Assembly (NCBI RefSeq): GCF_009755605.1
Contig: NZ_WPNZ01000004.1
Span: 310,001-374,000, forward strand
From: Streptomyces typhae
GTDB taxonomy: Bacteria; Actinomycetota; Actinomycetes; Streptomycetales; Streptomycetaceae
Direction: 5' to 3'
Length of the DNA: 64,000 bases
Below the pieces are notes generated by a model. That model did not search any database, was not told the origin of the DNA, and was given only the letters and a program-made list of their open reading frames with translations. The translations under genes and the position numbers were made by a program. Positions 34,431-44,595 of the stretch are shown here, in pieces (the first letter of the stretch is position 1; each line of letters starts with the position of its first letter).

Positions 34431-36059
34431 GTGCCCGCGCACCCGGCGGGCCCGGCCGCCGTCCTCTCGGCGGCCGGGCTCAGCAAGACGTTCCCGGGCG
34501 TACGGGCCCTTGACGGCGTCGACTTCACGGTCAGGGCGGGCGAGGTGCACGCCTTGATCGGTGAGAACGGCGCCGGGAAGTCCACGCTCATCAAGGTGCT
34601 CACGGGCGTGTACCGGCCCGATCCGCCCGCCGCCCCGGGGGCGGGCGTCCTCACGTACGACGGCAGCGAGGTGGAGTTCGCCACCCCTCTGGAGGCCCAG
34701 CACGCGGGCATCTCCACCATCTACCAGGAGGTCGACCTCGTCCCGCTGATGAGCGTGGCCCGCAATCTCTTCCTCGGCTGGGAGCCCCGGGGCCGCCTCG
34801 GTCTGATCGACTTCCGCCGGATGCACCGCGAGGCGGACGCGGCCCTGCGGGACCTCGGGGTACGGGTCGACGTGCGCAGACCGCTGCGCGAACTCGGTGT
34901 CGGCGTCCAGCAGATGGTGGCGCTCGCCCGTGCCGTGTCGGTCGACGCGCGGGTCGTCGTCATGGACGAGCCGACGTCGTCCCTGGAACCGCGCGAGGTG
35001 GTCACGCTGTTCGGGGTGATCCGGATGCTGCGGGAGCGCGGCATCGCCGTGATCTACGTCAGCCACCGCCTGGACGAGCTGTACGAGGTGTGCGACACCG
35101 TCACCGTGCTGCGGGACGGCAGGTCCGTGCACACCGGCCCGATCGCCGGCCTCGACCGGCTGCGGCTCGTCTCGCTGATGCTCGGCCGGGAGCTCGGCGA
35201 CGTCCGCGACCAAGGCCTGACGAGGTTCAGCGGCAGCCACGACACCGCGGCCGAACCGGTCCTCAGGGCCGAGGAGCTGACCGTACGTCACCAACTGCAC
35301 GGAGTGTCCCTCACCGTGCGGCCCGGGGAGGTCGTGGGGCTCGGCGGCCTGCTCGGCTCCGGACGCAGCGAGACCGCGAAGGCCATCGCGGGCGCCCTGC
35401 CGCCGGACTCGGGGCGGGTCGTCGTCGCCGGGGTGCCGGTGCGCACCGGCTCCACGCCCGCCGCCATCCGCGCCGGGGTGAGCCTGCTGCCCGAGGACCG
35501 CAAGGCCGAGGGCATCGTGCCCGGTCTCTCGGTGCGCGAGAACATCGCGCTCGCGGCCCTGCCGGGGCTCTCCCGCTTCGGCCTGGTCGACGAGGCCCGC
35601 ATCGACCGGGTCGTGGCCACCTTCATGAAGCGCCTGCGCATCAAGGCGTCGGGTCCGCACCAGAAGGTCGGCGAGCTGTCCGGCGGCAACCAGCAGAAGG
35701 TGCTGCTCGCCCGCTGGCTCGCCATGAACCCGAAGGTGCTGCTCCTGGACGAGCCGACGCGCGGTATCGACGTCGGCGCCAAGGCCGAGGTGCAGAAGCT
35801 CATCGACGAACTCGCCGACGACGGGCTCGGTGTGCTGCTCATCTCCTCCGACATGGAGGAACTGATCGAGGGCAGCGACCGCGTGGTGGTCCTCAAGGAC
35901 GGCGCCGTCGTCGAGGAACTCGCCGGGGACGCCGTCACCGAGGACCGGCTGCTGCGCGCCGTCGCGGCCATGCCTGCCGACGTGCCCGCCGATGTGCCCG
36001 CCGATGTGCCCGTCGACGTGCCCGCCGTCCGCACCGCCTCCGGAGGCGACGATGACTGA
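34431..36059 (+). CDS. ytfR: YtfR-type sugar ABC ATPase, two nucleotide-binding domains
   Basis: A 542-residue CUT2 ATPase with two ABC cassettes: the first has Walker A GENGAGKST and a signature-like LGVGVQQMVALARA, with Walker B VVVMDEPTSSLEPRE; the second has a degenerate Walker A (GLLGSGRSE), signature LSGGNQQKVLLAR and LLLDEPTRGIDVGAK. This matches RbsA/MglA/YtfR. The C-terminus carries a short ADVP repeat (PADVPADVPADVPVDVPA) not usual in the family. GTG start follows the ytfQ stop by one base; the 3' end overlaps the first permease by 8 bases. Confidence 0.9.
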   Translation: MPAHPAGPAAVLSAAGLSKTFPGVRALDGVDFTVRAGEVHALIGENGAGKSTLIKVLTGVYRPDPPAAPGAGVLTYDGSEVEFATPLEAQHAGISTIYQEVDLVPLMSVARNLFLGWEPRGRLGLIDFRRMHREADAALRDLGVRVDVRRPLRELGVGVQQMVALARAVSVDARVVVMDEPTSSLEPREVVTLFGVIRMLRERGIAVIYVSHRLDELYEVCDTVTVLRDGRSVHTGPIAGLDRLRLVSLMLGRELGDVRDQGLTRFSGSHDTAAEPVLRAEELTVRHQLHGVSLTVRPGEVVGLGGLLGSGRSETAKAIAGALPPDSGRVVVAGVPVRTGSTPAAIRAGVSLLPEDRKAEGIVPGLSVRENIALAALPGLSRFGLVDEARIDRVVATFMKRLRIKASGPHQKVGELSGGNQQKVLLARWLAMNPKVLLLDEPTRGIDVGAKAEVQKLIDELADDGLGVLLISSDMEELIEGSDRVVVLKDGAVVEELAGDAVTEDRLLRAVAAMPADVPADVPADVPVDVPAVRTASGGDDD

Positions 36060-37017
36060 CATCGATGTCGGCGGCCGTGTCCGCGTCGACCGCGACCGCC
36101 TGCTGCGGATCCTCCAGGACCACGGCGTCCATCTGGGCGTGGCCGTCCTGCTCCTGGTGAACATCGCCTTCACCCCGCACTTCGTGTCCGCGGAGAACTT
36201 CCGCACCCAGGCCGTGCAGGTGGCGCCCGTGATGATCGTGGCGCTCGGCATGGCCCTGGCGATCGGCAGCGAGGGCGTGGACCTGTCGGTGGGGTCGGTG
36301 ATGGCCCTGTCCACGTCGCTGCTCTCCCTGTATCTCGGGTACGGGATGTGGATCGCGCTGATCGTCGCCGTGCTCGGCGGGGTCGCCGTCGGCATGGCGG
36401 GCGGGGCGCTCGTGGCGTTCGTCGGGGTGCAGCCCATCGTCGCGACGCTCGCCCTGATGGTCGCGGGCCGGGGACTGGCCCTGGTCCTGCTCCCCCAGCT
36501 CAAGGACGTCCGCGACCCGACCATGGCCTCCCTCGGCTCCGGCGACGTCCTCGGAGTGCCCTACCTGGTGCTGATCGCGGCGGCGCTCGCGCTGCTCGTG
36601 GCGTTCGTCGTGCGCCGTACGACCTTCGGCAGGCAGCTGCTCGCGATCGGCGACAGCCGTCCCGCGGCCAGGCTCGCGGGGCTGCCGGTCCGCCGCGTGC
36701 TCGTCCTCGTGTACGTGTGCTCCGGCGCGCTCGCCGCCATCGCGGGCGTCCTCGCGACGGCACGCCTGACCGCGAGCGACCCGACGTCGCTCGGCCATCT
36801 GATGGAGCTGTCCGCGATCACCGCGGTGGTCGTCGGCGGCACCCCGCTCAGCGGCGGCCGGGTCCGCGTCGGCGGCACCGTCGCGGGGGCCGTCCTCATC
36901 CAACTGCTCACGGCCACGCTCATCAAGCACGATCTGCCGCCGTCGTGGACGCAGATCGCCCAGGCCGTGGTGATCATCCTGGCCGTGTACGCGGCACGTG
37001 AGAGGGGCAGGCGATGA
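36052..37017 (+). CDS. ytfT: YtfT-type sugar ABC permease
   Basis: A 321-residue CUT2 permease with eight to ten membrane helices and the family hallmarks VALGMALAIGSEGVDLSVGS and AITAVVVGGTPLSGGRVRVGG. The start is ATG after CGGAGG, inside the end of the ATPase gene. It forms a heterodimer with the second permease. Confidence 0.88.
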   Translation: MTDIDVGGRVRVDRDRLLRILQDHGVHLGVAVLLLVNIAFTPHFVSAENFRTQAVQVAPVMIVALGMALAIGSEGVDLSVGSVMALSTSLLSLYLGYGMWIALIVAVLGGVAVGMAGGALVAFVGVQPIVATLALMVAGRGLALVLLPQLKDVRDPTMASLGSGDVLGVPYLVLIAAALALLVAFVVRRTTFGRQLLAIGDSRPAARLAGLPVRRVLVLVYVCSGALAAIAGVLATARLTASDPTSLGHLMELSAITAVVVGGTPLSGGRVRVGGTVAGAVLIQLLTATLIKHDLPPSWTQIAQAVVIILAVYAARERGRR

Positions 37018-38075
37018 CGGTCGGAACCCACAGCCCGCGCAGTCCGCTCGGCCCACCCGGCCCGCGGAGCCCCGTGCGGCCCGCGGACGGCGGCACGGAC
37101 GCGGACCCACCGGGTCCCGCGCGGGCCGAGCGCGTGAGCGCGTTCGCGCAGCAGCACGGCGCCCTGGTGACCCTGGTGGTCGCGGTGCTCGCGGCCTGGC
37201 TGAGCTTCGACACCTTCATGACGACCGACAACATGCAGAACATGGCGGTGTCCTCGGCGTTCCTCGCCGTGGTCGCGCTCGGCACGACGTTCGTGATCGT
37301 CACCGGCGGCATCGACCTGTCGGTGGGCTCGCTGTTCGCGCTCGGCGGGGTGCTCGCCGCGTGGGGGTCGCGGTACGGCAGCGCCGTCGCGCTGCTCCTG
37401 CCGCTCGCCGTGTGCGGGCTCGTCGGCTTCGTCAACGGGCTGCTGATCTCCCGCTCGCGCCTCGCCCCGTTCATCGTGACGCTCGCCGCGATGCTCGGCG
37501 CCCGCGGCATCCTCCTGGCCGTCACCGACGAGGGCTCCAGGACCTATCTGGTCGACGAGGACTCGTTCTTCGCGACGCTCGGACAGGGCAAGGTGCTCGG
37601 CGTCGGCGCGCCCGTGTGGATCACCGTGGGGCTTTTCGTGGCGGGCGCCGTGGTGCTGCGCCGCAGCCGCTTCGGTCAGTACGTGTACGCGGTCGGCGGC
37701 AACGAGGACGCGGCGGCCCTGATGGGTGTCCCCGTCGCCCGCACGAAGACGGCCGTCTACACCCTGTCGGGCCTGTGCGCGGGTCTCGCGGGCGCCCTGA
37801 ACGCGGCCTGGCTGGTGTCGGGCGTGACCATCCTCGGCTCCGGCATGGAGCTGGAGGCCATCTCGGCGGTCGTCATCGGCGGCACCCTGCTGTCCGGCGG
37901 CTTCGGCTTCCTCAGCGGCTCCCTCGTCGGCGTCCTGCTCCTGAAGGTCATCCAGAACGTCATCAACCAGATCGGCTCCCTGGACTCCGCCTACCAGCAG
38001 GTCGTCAGCGGCGGCTTCCTCGCGGTGGTCGTCGTCGCGCAGACATGGCTGGGGCGCAGGCGGCGCGTCCTGTAG
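37014..38075 (+). CDS. yjfF: YjfF-type sugar ABC permease
   Basis: A 353-residue permease of the same fold with FVIVTGGIDLSVGSLFALGGV, YAVGGNEDAAALMGVPV and ISAVVIGGTLLSGGFGFLSG, which match E. coli YjfF segment by segment. It overlaps the first permease gene by ATGA. Two different permeases with one receptor and one double ATPase is the signature arrangement of the ytfQRT-yjfF galactofuranose system, unlike the single-permease rbs or mgl systems. A short repeat GTGCCCCGGGGTCT (twice, 38080-38120) separates it from convergent glgC. Confidence 0.88.
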   Translation: MTVGTHSPRSPLGPPGPRSPVRPADGGTDADPPGPARAERVSAFAQQHGALVTLVVAVLAAWLSFDTFMTTDNMQNMAVSSAFLAVVALGTTFVIVTGGIDLSVGSLFALGGVLAAWGSRYGSAVALLLPLAVCGLVGFVNGLLISRSRLAPFIVTLAAMLGARGILLAVTDEGSRTYLVDEDSFFATLGQGKVLGVGAPVWITVGLFVAGAVVLRRSRFGQYVYAVGGNEDAAALMGVPVARTKTAVYTLSGLCAGLAGALNAAWLVSGVTILGSGMELEAISAVVIGGTLLSGGFGFLSGSLVGVLLLKVIQNVINQIGSLDSAYQQVVSGGFLAVVVVAQTWLGRRRRVL

Positions 38076-38117
38076 GCGCGTGCCCCGGGGTCTGGGGGCA
38101 GGCATGTGCCCCGGGGT

Positions 38118-39362
38118 CTAGGGGTACGTGAGCGACGTCCCGTCGACCGGCACCTGCTGGCCCTTGCCCAGGGCGATCACGCCGCCCTTCGACACCGTGT
38201 ACAGCTCCTCGTCCCGCTCCGGGTTCACGCCGATCGTGGCGCCGGGCGGGACGTCGACGCTCTTGTCGAGGACCGCGCCGCGCACCACCGCTCCCCTGCC
38301 GACCCGCACGTTGTCGTGCAGCACCGAGCCCTGCACGACGGCGCCCTCGGCGACGCTCACACCGGGCGACAGGACGGAGCGGGTGACCTGCCCGCGGATC
38401 ACGCAGCCGGGGCTGACGACGGACTCCCCCGCGATGCCGCCCGCGCAGAACTTGGCGGGCGGCAGCTGTCCCGAGTGGGTGTAGATGGGCCAGCGGCGGT
38501 TGTCGAGGTTGAAGGCGGGCCGGTCGGAGATCAGGTCCATGTGGGCTTCGTAGTAGGCGTCGAGCGTGCCGACGTCGCGCCAGTAGCCGTGGTCGCCCGC
38601 GGTCTCGCCGGGTACGTGGTTGTCGGCGAAGTCGTAGACCTGCGCGAGGCCGCGCTCGGTGAGGGACGGCAGGATCGAACCGCCCATGTCGTGCACCGAG
38701 TCGGGGTCCTCCGCGTCCCGCTGCAACGCGTCGACGAGGACCTTGGTGGCGAAGATGTAGTTGCCCATCGAGGCGTACACCTGGTGCGGGGAGCCGGGCA
38801 GCCCCGGCGGGTCCTTCGGCTTCTCCAGAAAGCTCTGCACCCGGGTGCCGTCCCCGGCGGGCGTGATGATCCCGAACTGCGCGGCGTCCGCGCGCGGCAC
38901 CCGGATCCCGGCGACCGTGACGCCCGCGCCGGACTCGACGTGCTGCGCCAGCATGTGGCGCGGGTCCATGCGGTAGACGTGGTCGGCGCCGAACACCGCG
39001 ATGTGGTCCGGCTGTTCGTCGTGGACGAGGTTCAGGGACTGCAGGATGGCGTCGGCGCTGCCCAGGTACCAGCGGGGGCCGAGGCGCTGCTGGGCCGGGA
39101 CGGGGGTGACGTAGTTGCCGAGCAGGCTCGACATCCGCCAGGTGGTCGAGACGTGCCGGTCCAGGGAGTGCGACTTGTACTGCGTGAGGACGCAGATGCG
39201 CAGGATGTCGCCGTTGACGAGGTTGGAGAGCACGAAGTCGACGAGGCGGTAGGTGCCGCCGAAGGTCACCGCCGGTTTCGCCCGGTCGGCCGTGAGCGGC
39301 ATCAGCCGCTTGCCCTCCCCGCCCGCGAGCACGATGCCGAGCACCGAAGGTCCACCGCGCAT
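38118..39362 (-). CDS. glgC: Glucose-1-phosphate adenylyltransferase
   Basis: A 414-residue ADP-glucose pyrophosphorylase: N-terminal nucleotidyltransferase with [18 protein letters not shown] and [17 protein letters not shown], central FGADHVYRM, and a C-terminal left-handed beta-helix ([16 protein letters not shown]). It makes ADP-glucose, the donor for glycogen and for alpha-glucan precursors. It lies 16 bp downstream of glgA on the same strand, so they are an operon. Confidence 0.96.
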   Translation of the reverse strand: MRGGPSVLGIVLAGGEGKRLMPLTADRAKPAVTFGGTYRLVDFVLSNLVNGDILRICVLTQYKSHSLDRHVSTTWRMSSLLGNYVTPVPAQQRLGPRWYLGSADAILQSLNLVHDEQPDHIAVFGADHVYRMDPRHMLAQHVESGAGVTVAGIRVPRADAAQFGIITPAGDGTRVQSFLEKPKDPPGLPGSPHQVYASMGNYIFATKVLVDALQRDAEDPDSVHDMGGSILPSLTERGLAQVYDFADNHVPGETAGDHGYWRDVGTLDAYYEAHMDLISDRPAFNLDNRRWPIYTHSGQLPPAKFCAGGIAGESVVSPGCVIRGQVTRSVLSPGVSVAEGAVVQGSVLHDNVRVGRGAVVRGAVLDKSVDVPPGATIGVNPERDEELYTVSKGGVIALGKGQQVPVDGTSLTYP

Positions 39363-39378
39363 GGCCGCCCCCTGGTCG

Positions 39379-40551
39379 CTAGTCGGACTTGCGTAACGCC
39401 ATGACTTCCTCGTACACGTCCACGGTGCGCCGCGCCACCGTGTCCCAGCCGAACTCGCGCACGGCCCGGTGCCGTCCGGCCGAGCCCATCGCCGCCGCCC
39501 GCTGCGGGTCGGCGGCCAGGTGGTTCAGGAGCACGGCGAGGTCGTGCTCGAAGCGGTCGGGCCTGAGCGGGTCGTACGGCGCGAGCAGGCCCGTGGTGCC
39601 GTCCGAGACGACCTCGGGGATGCCGCCGACGCGGGAGGCGACCACGGCGGTGCCGCACGCCATCGCCTCCAGGTTCACGATGCCGAGCGGTTCGTACACC
39701 GAGGGGCACACGAACACCGTGGCGTGCGTGAGGAGTTGCACGACCTCCGGGCGCGGCAGCATGCGCGGGATCCAGATGACGCCGTCCCTGGTCCGGCCGA
39801 GTTCCTCGTGCAGGGTGCGGAACTCCTGGTCGATCTCCGGGGTGTCGGGGGCGCCCGCGCACAGCACGAGCTGGACGCCGGGGTCAAGGGCGCGGGCCGC
39901 GCGCAGCAGGTGGGGCACGCCCTTCTGGCGGGTGATGCGGCCGACGAACAGGACGTAGGGGCGGCCGGGGTCGATGCCGTGGCGGTCCAGGGCGTCGGTG
40001 GCGTGGTCCGGGCGGTACAGGCCGGTGTCGATGCCGTTGTGGACGACGTGCACCTTCGCCGGGTCGACGGCCGGGTAGCAGGACAGGATGTCCTCGCGCA
40101 TGCCGCGGGAGACGGCGATGACGGCGTCGGCGGCCTCGACTGCGGTGCGCTCCGCCCAGCTGGACACGGCGTAGCCGCCGCCGAGCTGCTCGGCCTTCCA
40201 GGGGCGCAGCGGCTCCAGGGAGTGCGAGGTGAGGACGTGCGGGATGCCGTGCAGGAGCTTGCCGACGTGGCCCGCCAGATTGGCGTACCAGGTGTGGGAG
40301 TGCACGAGGTCGCGGCCCGCGAGCGCCGCCGCCATGGACAGGTCCACGGACAGGGTGCGCAGCGCGTCGTTGGCGTCGTCGAGGTCGGCCCAGGCGTGGT
40401 GGCGCGTCACGCCGTCGCCCGCGCCGTCGCCCCAGCAGTGCACGTCGAGGTCGGTGAGCGCGCGCAGCTCCCGCGCCAGGAACTCGACATGGACGCCCGC
40501 GCCGCCGTAGACGTCCGGCGGGAACTCGCGGGTGAGCAGTCCCACTTTCAC
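39379..40551 (-). CDS. glgA: Glycogen synthase / alpha-maltose-1-phosphate synthase (GT4), contains a TTA codon
   Basis: A 390-residue GT4 retaining glycosyltransferase starting with GTG ([30 protein letters not shown] in parts), with [17 protein letters not shown] and the EX7E region [20 protein letters not shown]. It is the short actinobacterial type; the mycobacterial homologue (GlgM) uses ADP-glucose to make maltose-1-phosphate for the GlgE pathway, so either activity is possible. The fifth codon from the end (39394-39396 on the opposite strand) is TTA, so full-length product may need bldA tRNA. Upstream of glgC in one operon. Confidence 0.92.
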   Translation of the reverse strand: MKVGLLTREFPPDVYGGAGVHVEFLARELRALTDLDVHCWGDGAGDGVTRHHAWADLDDANDALRTLSVDLSMAAALAGRDLVHSHTWYANLAGHVGKLLHGIPHVLTSHSLEPLRPWKAEQLGGGYAVSSWAERTAVEAADAVIAVSRGMREDILSCYPAVDPAKVHVVHNGIDTGLYRPDHATDALDRHGIDPGRPYVLFVGRITRQKGVPHLLRAARALDPGVQLVLCAGAPDTPEIDQEFRTLHEELGRTRDGVIWIPRMLPRPEVVQLLTHATVFVCPSVYEPLGIVNLEAMACGTAVVASRVGGIPEVVSDGTTGLLAPYDPLRPDRFEHDLAVLLNHLAADPQRAAAMGSAGRHRAVREFGWDTVARRTVDVYEEVMALRKSD

Positions 40552-40588
40552 GAGCGGAGCCCCCCGTCGTCGGCCGGCTCCCTCATGG

Positions 40589-41386
40589 TCACCCAGACTC
40601 CGCCCCGTGGGAAGACCGCTGCGGCGGCCGGTCGAAACAGCAGTCGCCGCACAGGCCGCCGCTCGGGCAGCGGTAGTACAGACAGCAGCTGCGGCGCCGG
40701 AACGCGGTTCCCTCCAGGGTGCCGGTGGCCCTCAGGGCGGGGTGGGCGAAGAGTTCCGCGGCCAGGGCGAGGGCGCGGCGGCCCGCCTCGGGGCGGCCCT
40801 CGCGGGCGGCCCAGGTGTGCAGTTCACGGGCCGCGCCCGCCAGGGCCGAGCCCGCGTTGCCGCGCAGCAGGGCCGGGGAGATCCGGAAGCGGGCGCGCAG
40901 GGCGGCGCCGAGCGGGGCGAGATGGGCGTCCTGGACGGCCGCGAGGAGGCCGGCGGCGTCGGCCGGCCGGGTCCGGGTCCCGGCGAGCCACAGGTCGTCG
41001 GGCGAGGTGCCGTCCGCGTCCCAGCGCAGCAGGGCCGGGTCGAGGTCGGGCACGCGTCCGTACAGCGCGGCCGGGCCGAGCGCGAGGGACCAGAGGCGGG
41101 CGGCGAGCCCGAGTTGCGCCACGGACGCGGCGACGCGGTCCTCGGGGGCGCCGAGCCGTCCGGCGACCTTCGCGACCCGGAAGACCAGGGGATCGCCAAA
41201 GCCCTGGTCGAGGCCCGCCACAGGCCCGGTGGAGCCCTGGTCGGGCCCCACCTCAGGTGGCCTTGCCGTGTACACGAGAGCCAGCGGAACATGGCTCCCA
41301 CCAGAGGGTTCGCCCGTTCTGACGGCGAAGAAGCCGCCGACGGACCCGACGGTGTCCCAGTCGATCACAGAGGTGTGTGCGGTCAC
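40589..41386 (-). CDS. FhuF-like (2Fe-2S)-binding protein
   Basis: A 265-residue soluble protein with an all-helical body and a C-terminal cysteine cluster RRSCCLYYRCPSGGLCGDCC (CC-x-C-x-C-x-CC pattern) of the FhuF ferric-siderophore reductase family. Such proteins release iron from siderophores in the cytoplasm; no siderophore genes are nearby. The start is a GTG giving VTAHTSVIDWDTVG; upstream sequence has no better start. Confidence 0.85.
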   Translation of the reverse strand: MTAHTSVIDWDTVGSVGGFFAVRTGEPSGGSHVPLALVYTARPPEVGPDQGSTGPVAGLDQGFGDPLVFRVAKVAGRLGAPEDRVAASVAQLGLAARLWSLALGPAALYGRVPDLDPALLRWDADGTSPDDLWLAGTRTRPADAAGLLAAVQDAHLAPLGAALRARFRISPALLRGNAGSALAGAARELHTWAAREGRPEAGRRALALAAELFAHPALRATGTLEGTAFRRRSCCLYYRCPSGGLCGDCCFDRPPQRSSHGAESG

Positions 41387-41624
41387 CGCAGCAGTACAGC
41401 AGGAGAGCGTTCTCGGTGCGTAACCAGACCTGGGGAGGACATGTGAGTACCCGTACTCCATCGGGAGTAGGACACATTGACTGCTCAGGGACGACGACGG
41501 AACACGCTCCGCGCGACATCGTGGTGAACATGGAAGCCGACCGCTCGCCGCACTCGTCGCCCCGGGTGCACAGGGACCACGCCGACCGCGTTCGCCGGTC
41601 GTGCCGCGCGCCGCGGAGCACCTC
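41387..41624. promoter_or_regulatory. Divergent promoter region with 16-bp dyad and a possible leader ORF
   Basis: This 238-bp gap separates the FhuF-like gene from the transporter gene. It holds the dyad TACTCCATCGGGAGTA (41454-41469; 6-bp arms) followed by ATTGACTG. A frame of about 60 codons from GTG 41442 (after GGGGAGGACAT) ends in TGA overlapping the transporter ATG, but its sequence (VSTRTPSGVGHIDCSG...) looks like no family I know. I treat it as a possible leader peptide only. Confidence 0.4.
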
Positions 41625-42842
41625 ATGAGTGCCCTCGCGCTGTCCATCGTGCTCTCCCTCGTCTCCGCGGTGGCGTACGCCGGCGGGGCGATCATCCAGG
41701 AGCAGGTGGCGGCACGGGCCGCGGAGCAGCAGTACATGCCGCTGCGCAACGGCGCCTGGTGGGTCGCGGTGGTCCTCAACGGCCTCGGCGGGCTGCTGCA
41801 CGTGGTGGCGCTCGCCTTCGGCCCGCTGAGCCTCGTGCAGCCCCTCGGGGCCCTCACGATCGTGTTCGCCCTGCCGATGGCCGCCATGTTCGTGCGCCGC
41901 CGGGCCGGGGCCACCGCGTGGCGCGGCGCCATCATGGCGACGGTCGGCCTCGCCGGGATGCTGTCCCTGACACGGGCCACCGCCTCGCAGTCGCTCGCCG
42001 ACACCGAGCGCGTGGTGCTCGCGCTCGGCACCGGCGGCGCCGTGGTCGCGCTGATGCTGCTCGCGCACGCCGTGCACCGGCACCCGGCGGTGCGCAGCAT
42101 GCTGCTCGCCACGGCGGCGGGCATCGCCTTCGGTGTCTCCTCGGTGTTCACCAAGACCGTCGCCGTGGACTGGGACGCGCAGGGTTCGCTGGCCCGGCAG
42201 GCGCCGAGCCTCGCGGTCATCGGTGTCCTCGCGGTGAGCGGCCTGCTGCTCTCGCAGGCGTCGTACAAGGGCGCGGGCCTCGCAGCACCGCTGTCGGCGG
42301 TGACCGTCGTGAACCCGGTGATAGCGGCCGCCGTCGGCCTCACCCTGTTCGGGGAGTCCTTCCGCTACGGGACGTCGGGCACCGTCCTCGCGCTGGCCTG
42401 CGGCATCGTCGCCGCCGGCGGGCTGATCCTGCTGACGACGGAGCGCATCGGCAGCGCGCACACGAACGCCGCGCCCTCCGGCGCCGACGAGCCGACCACG
42501 GCCACGGCCACGGGCTCCGGGTCCGGCGACCGTACGGCCGCTCCGGCGGCCTCCGGCGGCGCGGCCGTCCTCCTCGCCGACGGCGAGAGCCGGGTCGTGG
42601 AGCAGCGGGAGCCCGCGCACGACGAGCGGTCACCGGCCGACTCCCGGCAGCGGCCGCTGCCGGGATCGCCTGCGCACGAGACGCCCGCACCGGACGCCGC
42701 CGCACCCGCACCACGCGCCCCGGACACACCGGAGACCCTGGTGACCGGCGTCGCCGACGTTCTGACCGCGCTGCCGCTGCAACCCATGGCGTTCACGCGC
42801 AGACCCCTGCCGCGGCCGGCGCGCGAACACAGCGTGTACTGA
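41625..42842 (+). CDS. DMT/NIPA-like transporter with long hydrophilic C-terminal tail
   Basis: A 405-residue membrane protein with about nine or ten helices in the first 280 residues (SALALSIVLSLVSAVAYAGG, PLSLVQPLGALTIVFALPM, LAAPLSAVTVVNPVIAAAVG), typical of the drug/metabolite superfamily and close to the NIPA magnesium-transporter branch. The last 125 residues are Pro/Ala/Thr-rich and cytoplasmic. The start is the ATG six bases after GGAG. A terminator at 42860-42897 ends the gene. Confidence 0.8.
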   Translation: MSALALSIVLSLVSAVAYAGGAIIQEQVAARAAEQQYMPLRNGAWWVAVVLNGLGGLLHVVALAFGPLSLVQPLGALTIVFALPMAAMFVRRRAGATAWRGAIMATVGLAGMLSLTRATASQSLADTERVVLALGTGGAVVALMLLAHAVHRHPAVRSMLLATAAGIAFGVSSVFTKTVAVDWDAQGSLARQAPSLAVIGVLAVSGLLLSQASYKGAGLAAPLSAVTVVNPVIAAAVGLTLFGESFRYGTSGTVLALACGIVAAGGLILLTTERIGSAHTNAAPSGADEPTTATATGSGSGDRTAAPAASGGAAVLLADGESRVVEQREPAHDERSPADSRQRPLPGSPAHETPAPDAAAPAPRAPDTPETLVTGVADVLTALPLQPMAFTRRPLPRPAREHSVY

Positions 42843-42859
42843 GCACGGCTCGCCCCGGC

Positions 42860-42897
42860 GAACGCCCCGCGCCGTCGCCCGGGGCGTTCCGCCTTTT
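42860..42897. terminator. Bidirectional intrinsic terminator
   Basis: GAACGCCCCG (42860-42869) pairs with CGGGGCGTTC (42880-42889), followed by CCGCCTTTT. It lies between the convergent transporter and hydrolase genes. Confidence 0.85.
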
Positions 42898-42906
42898 CGA
42901 GGTACG

Positions 42907-44595
<1,689 letters not shown>

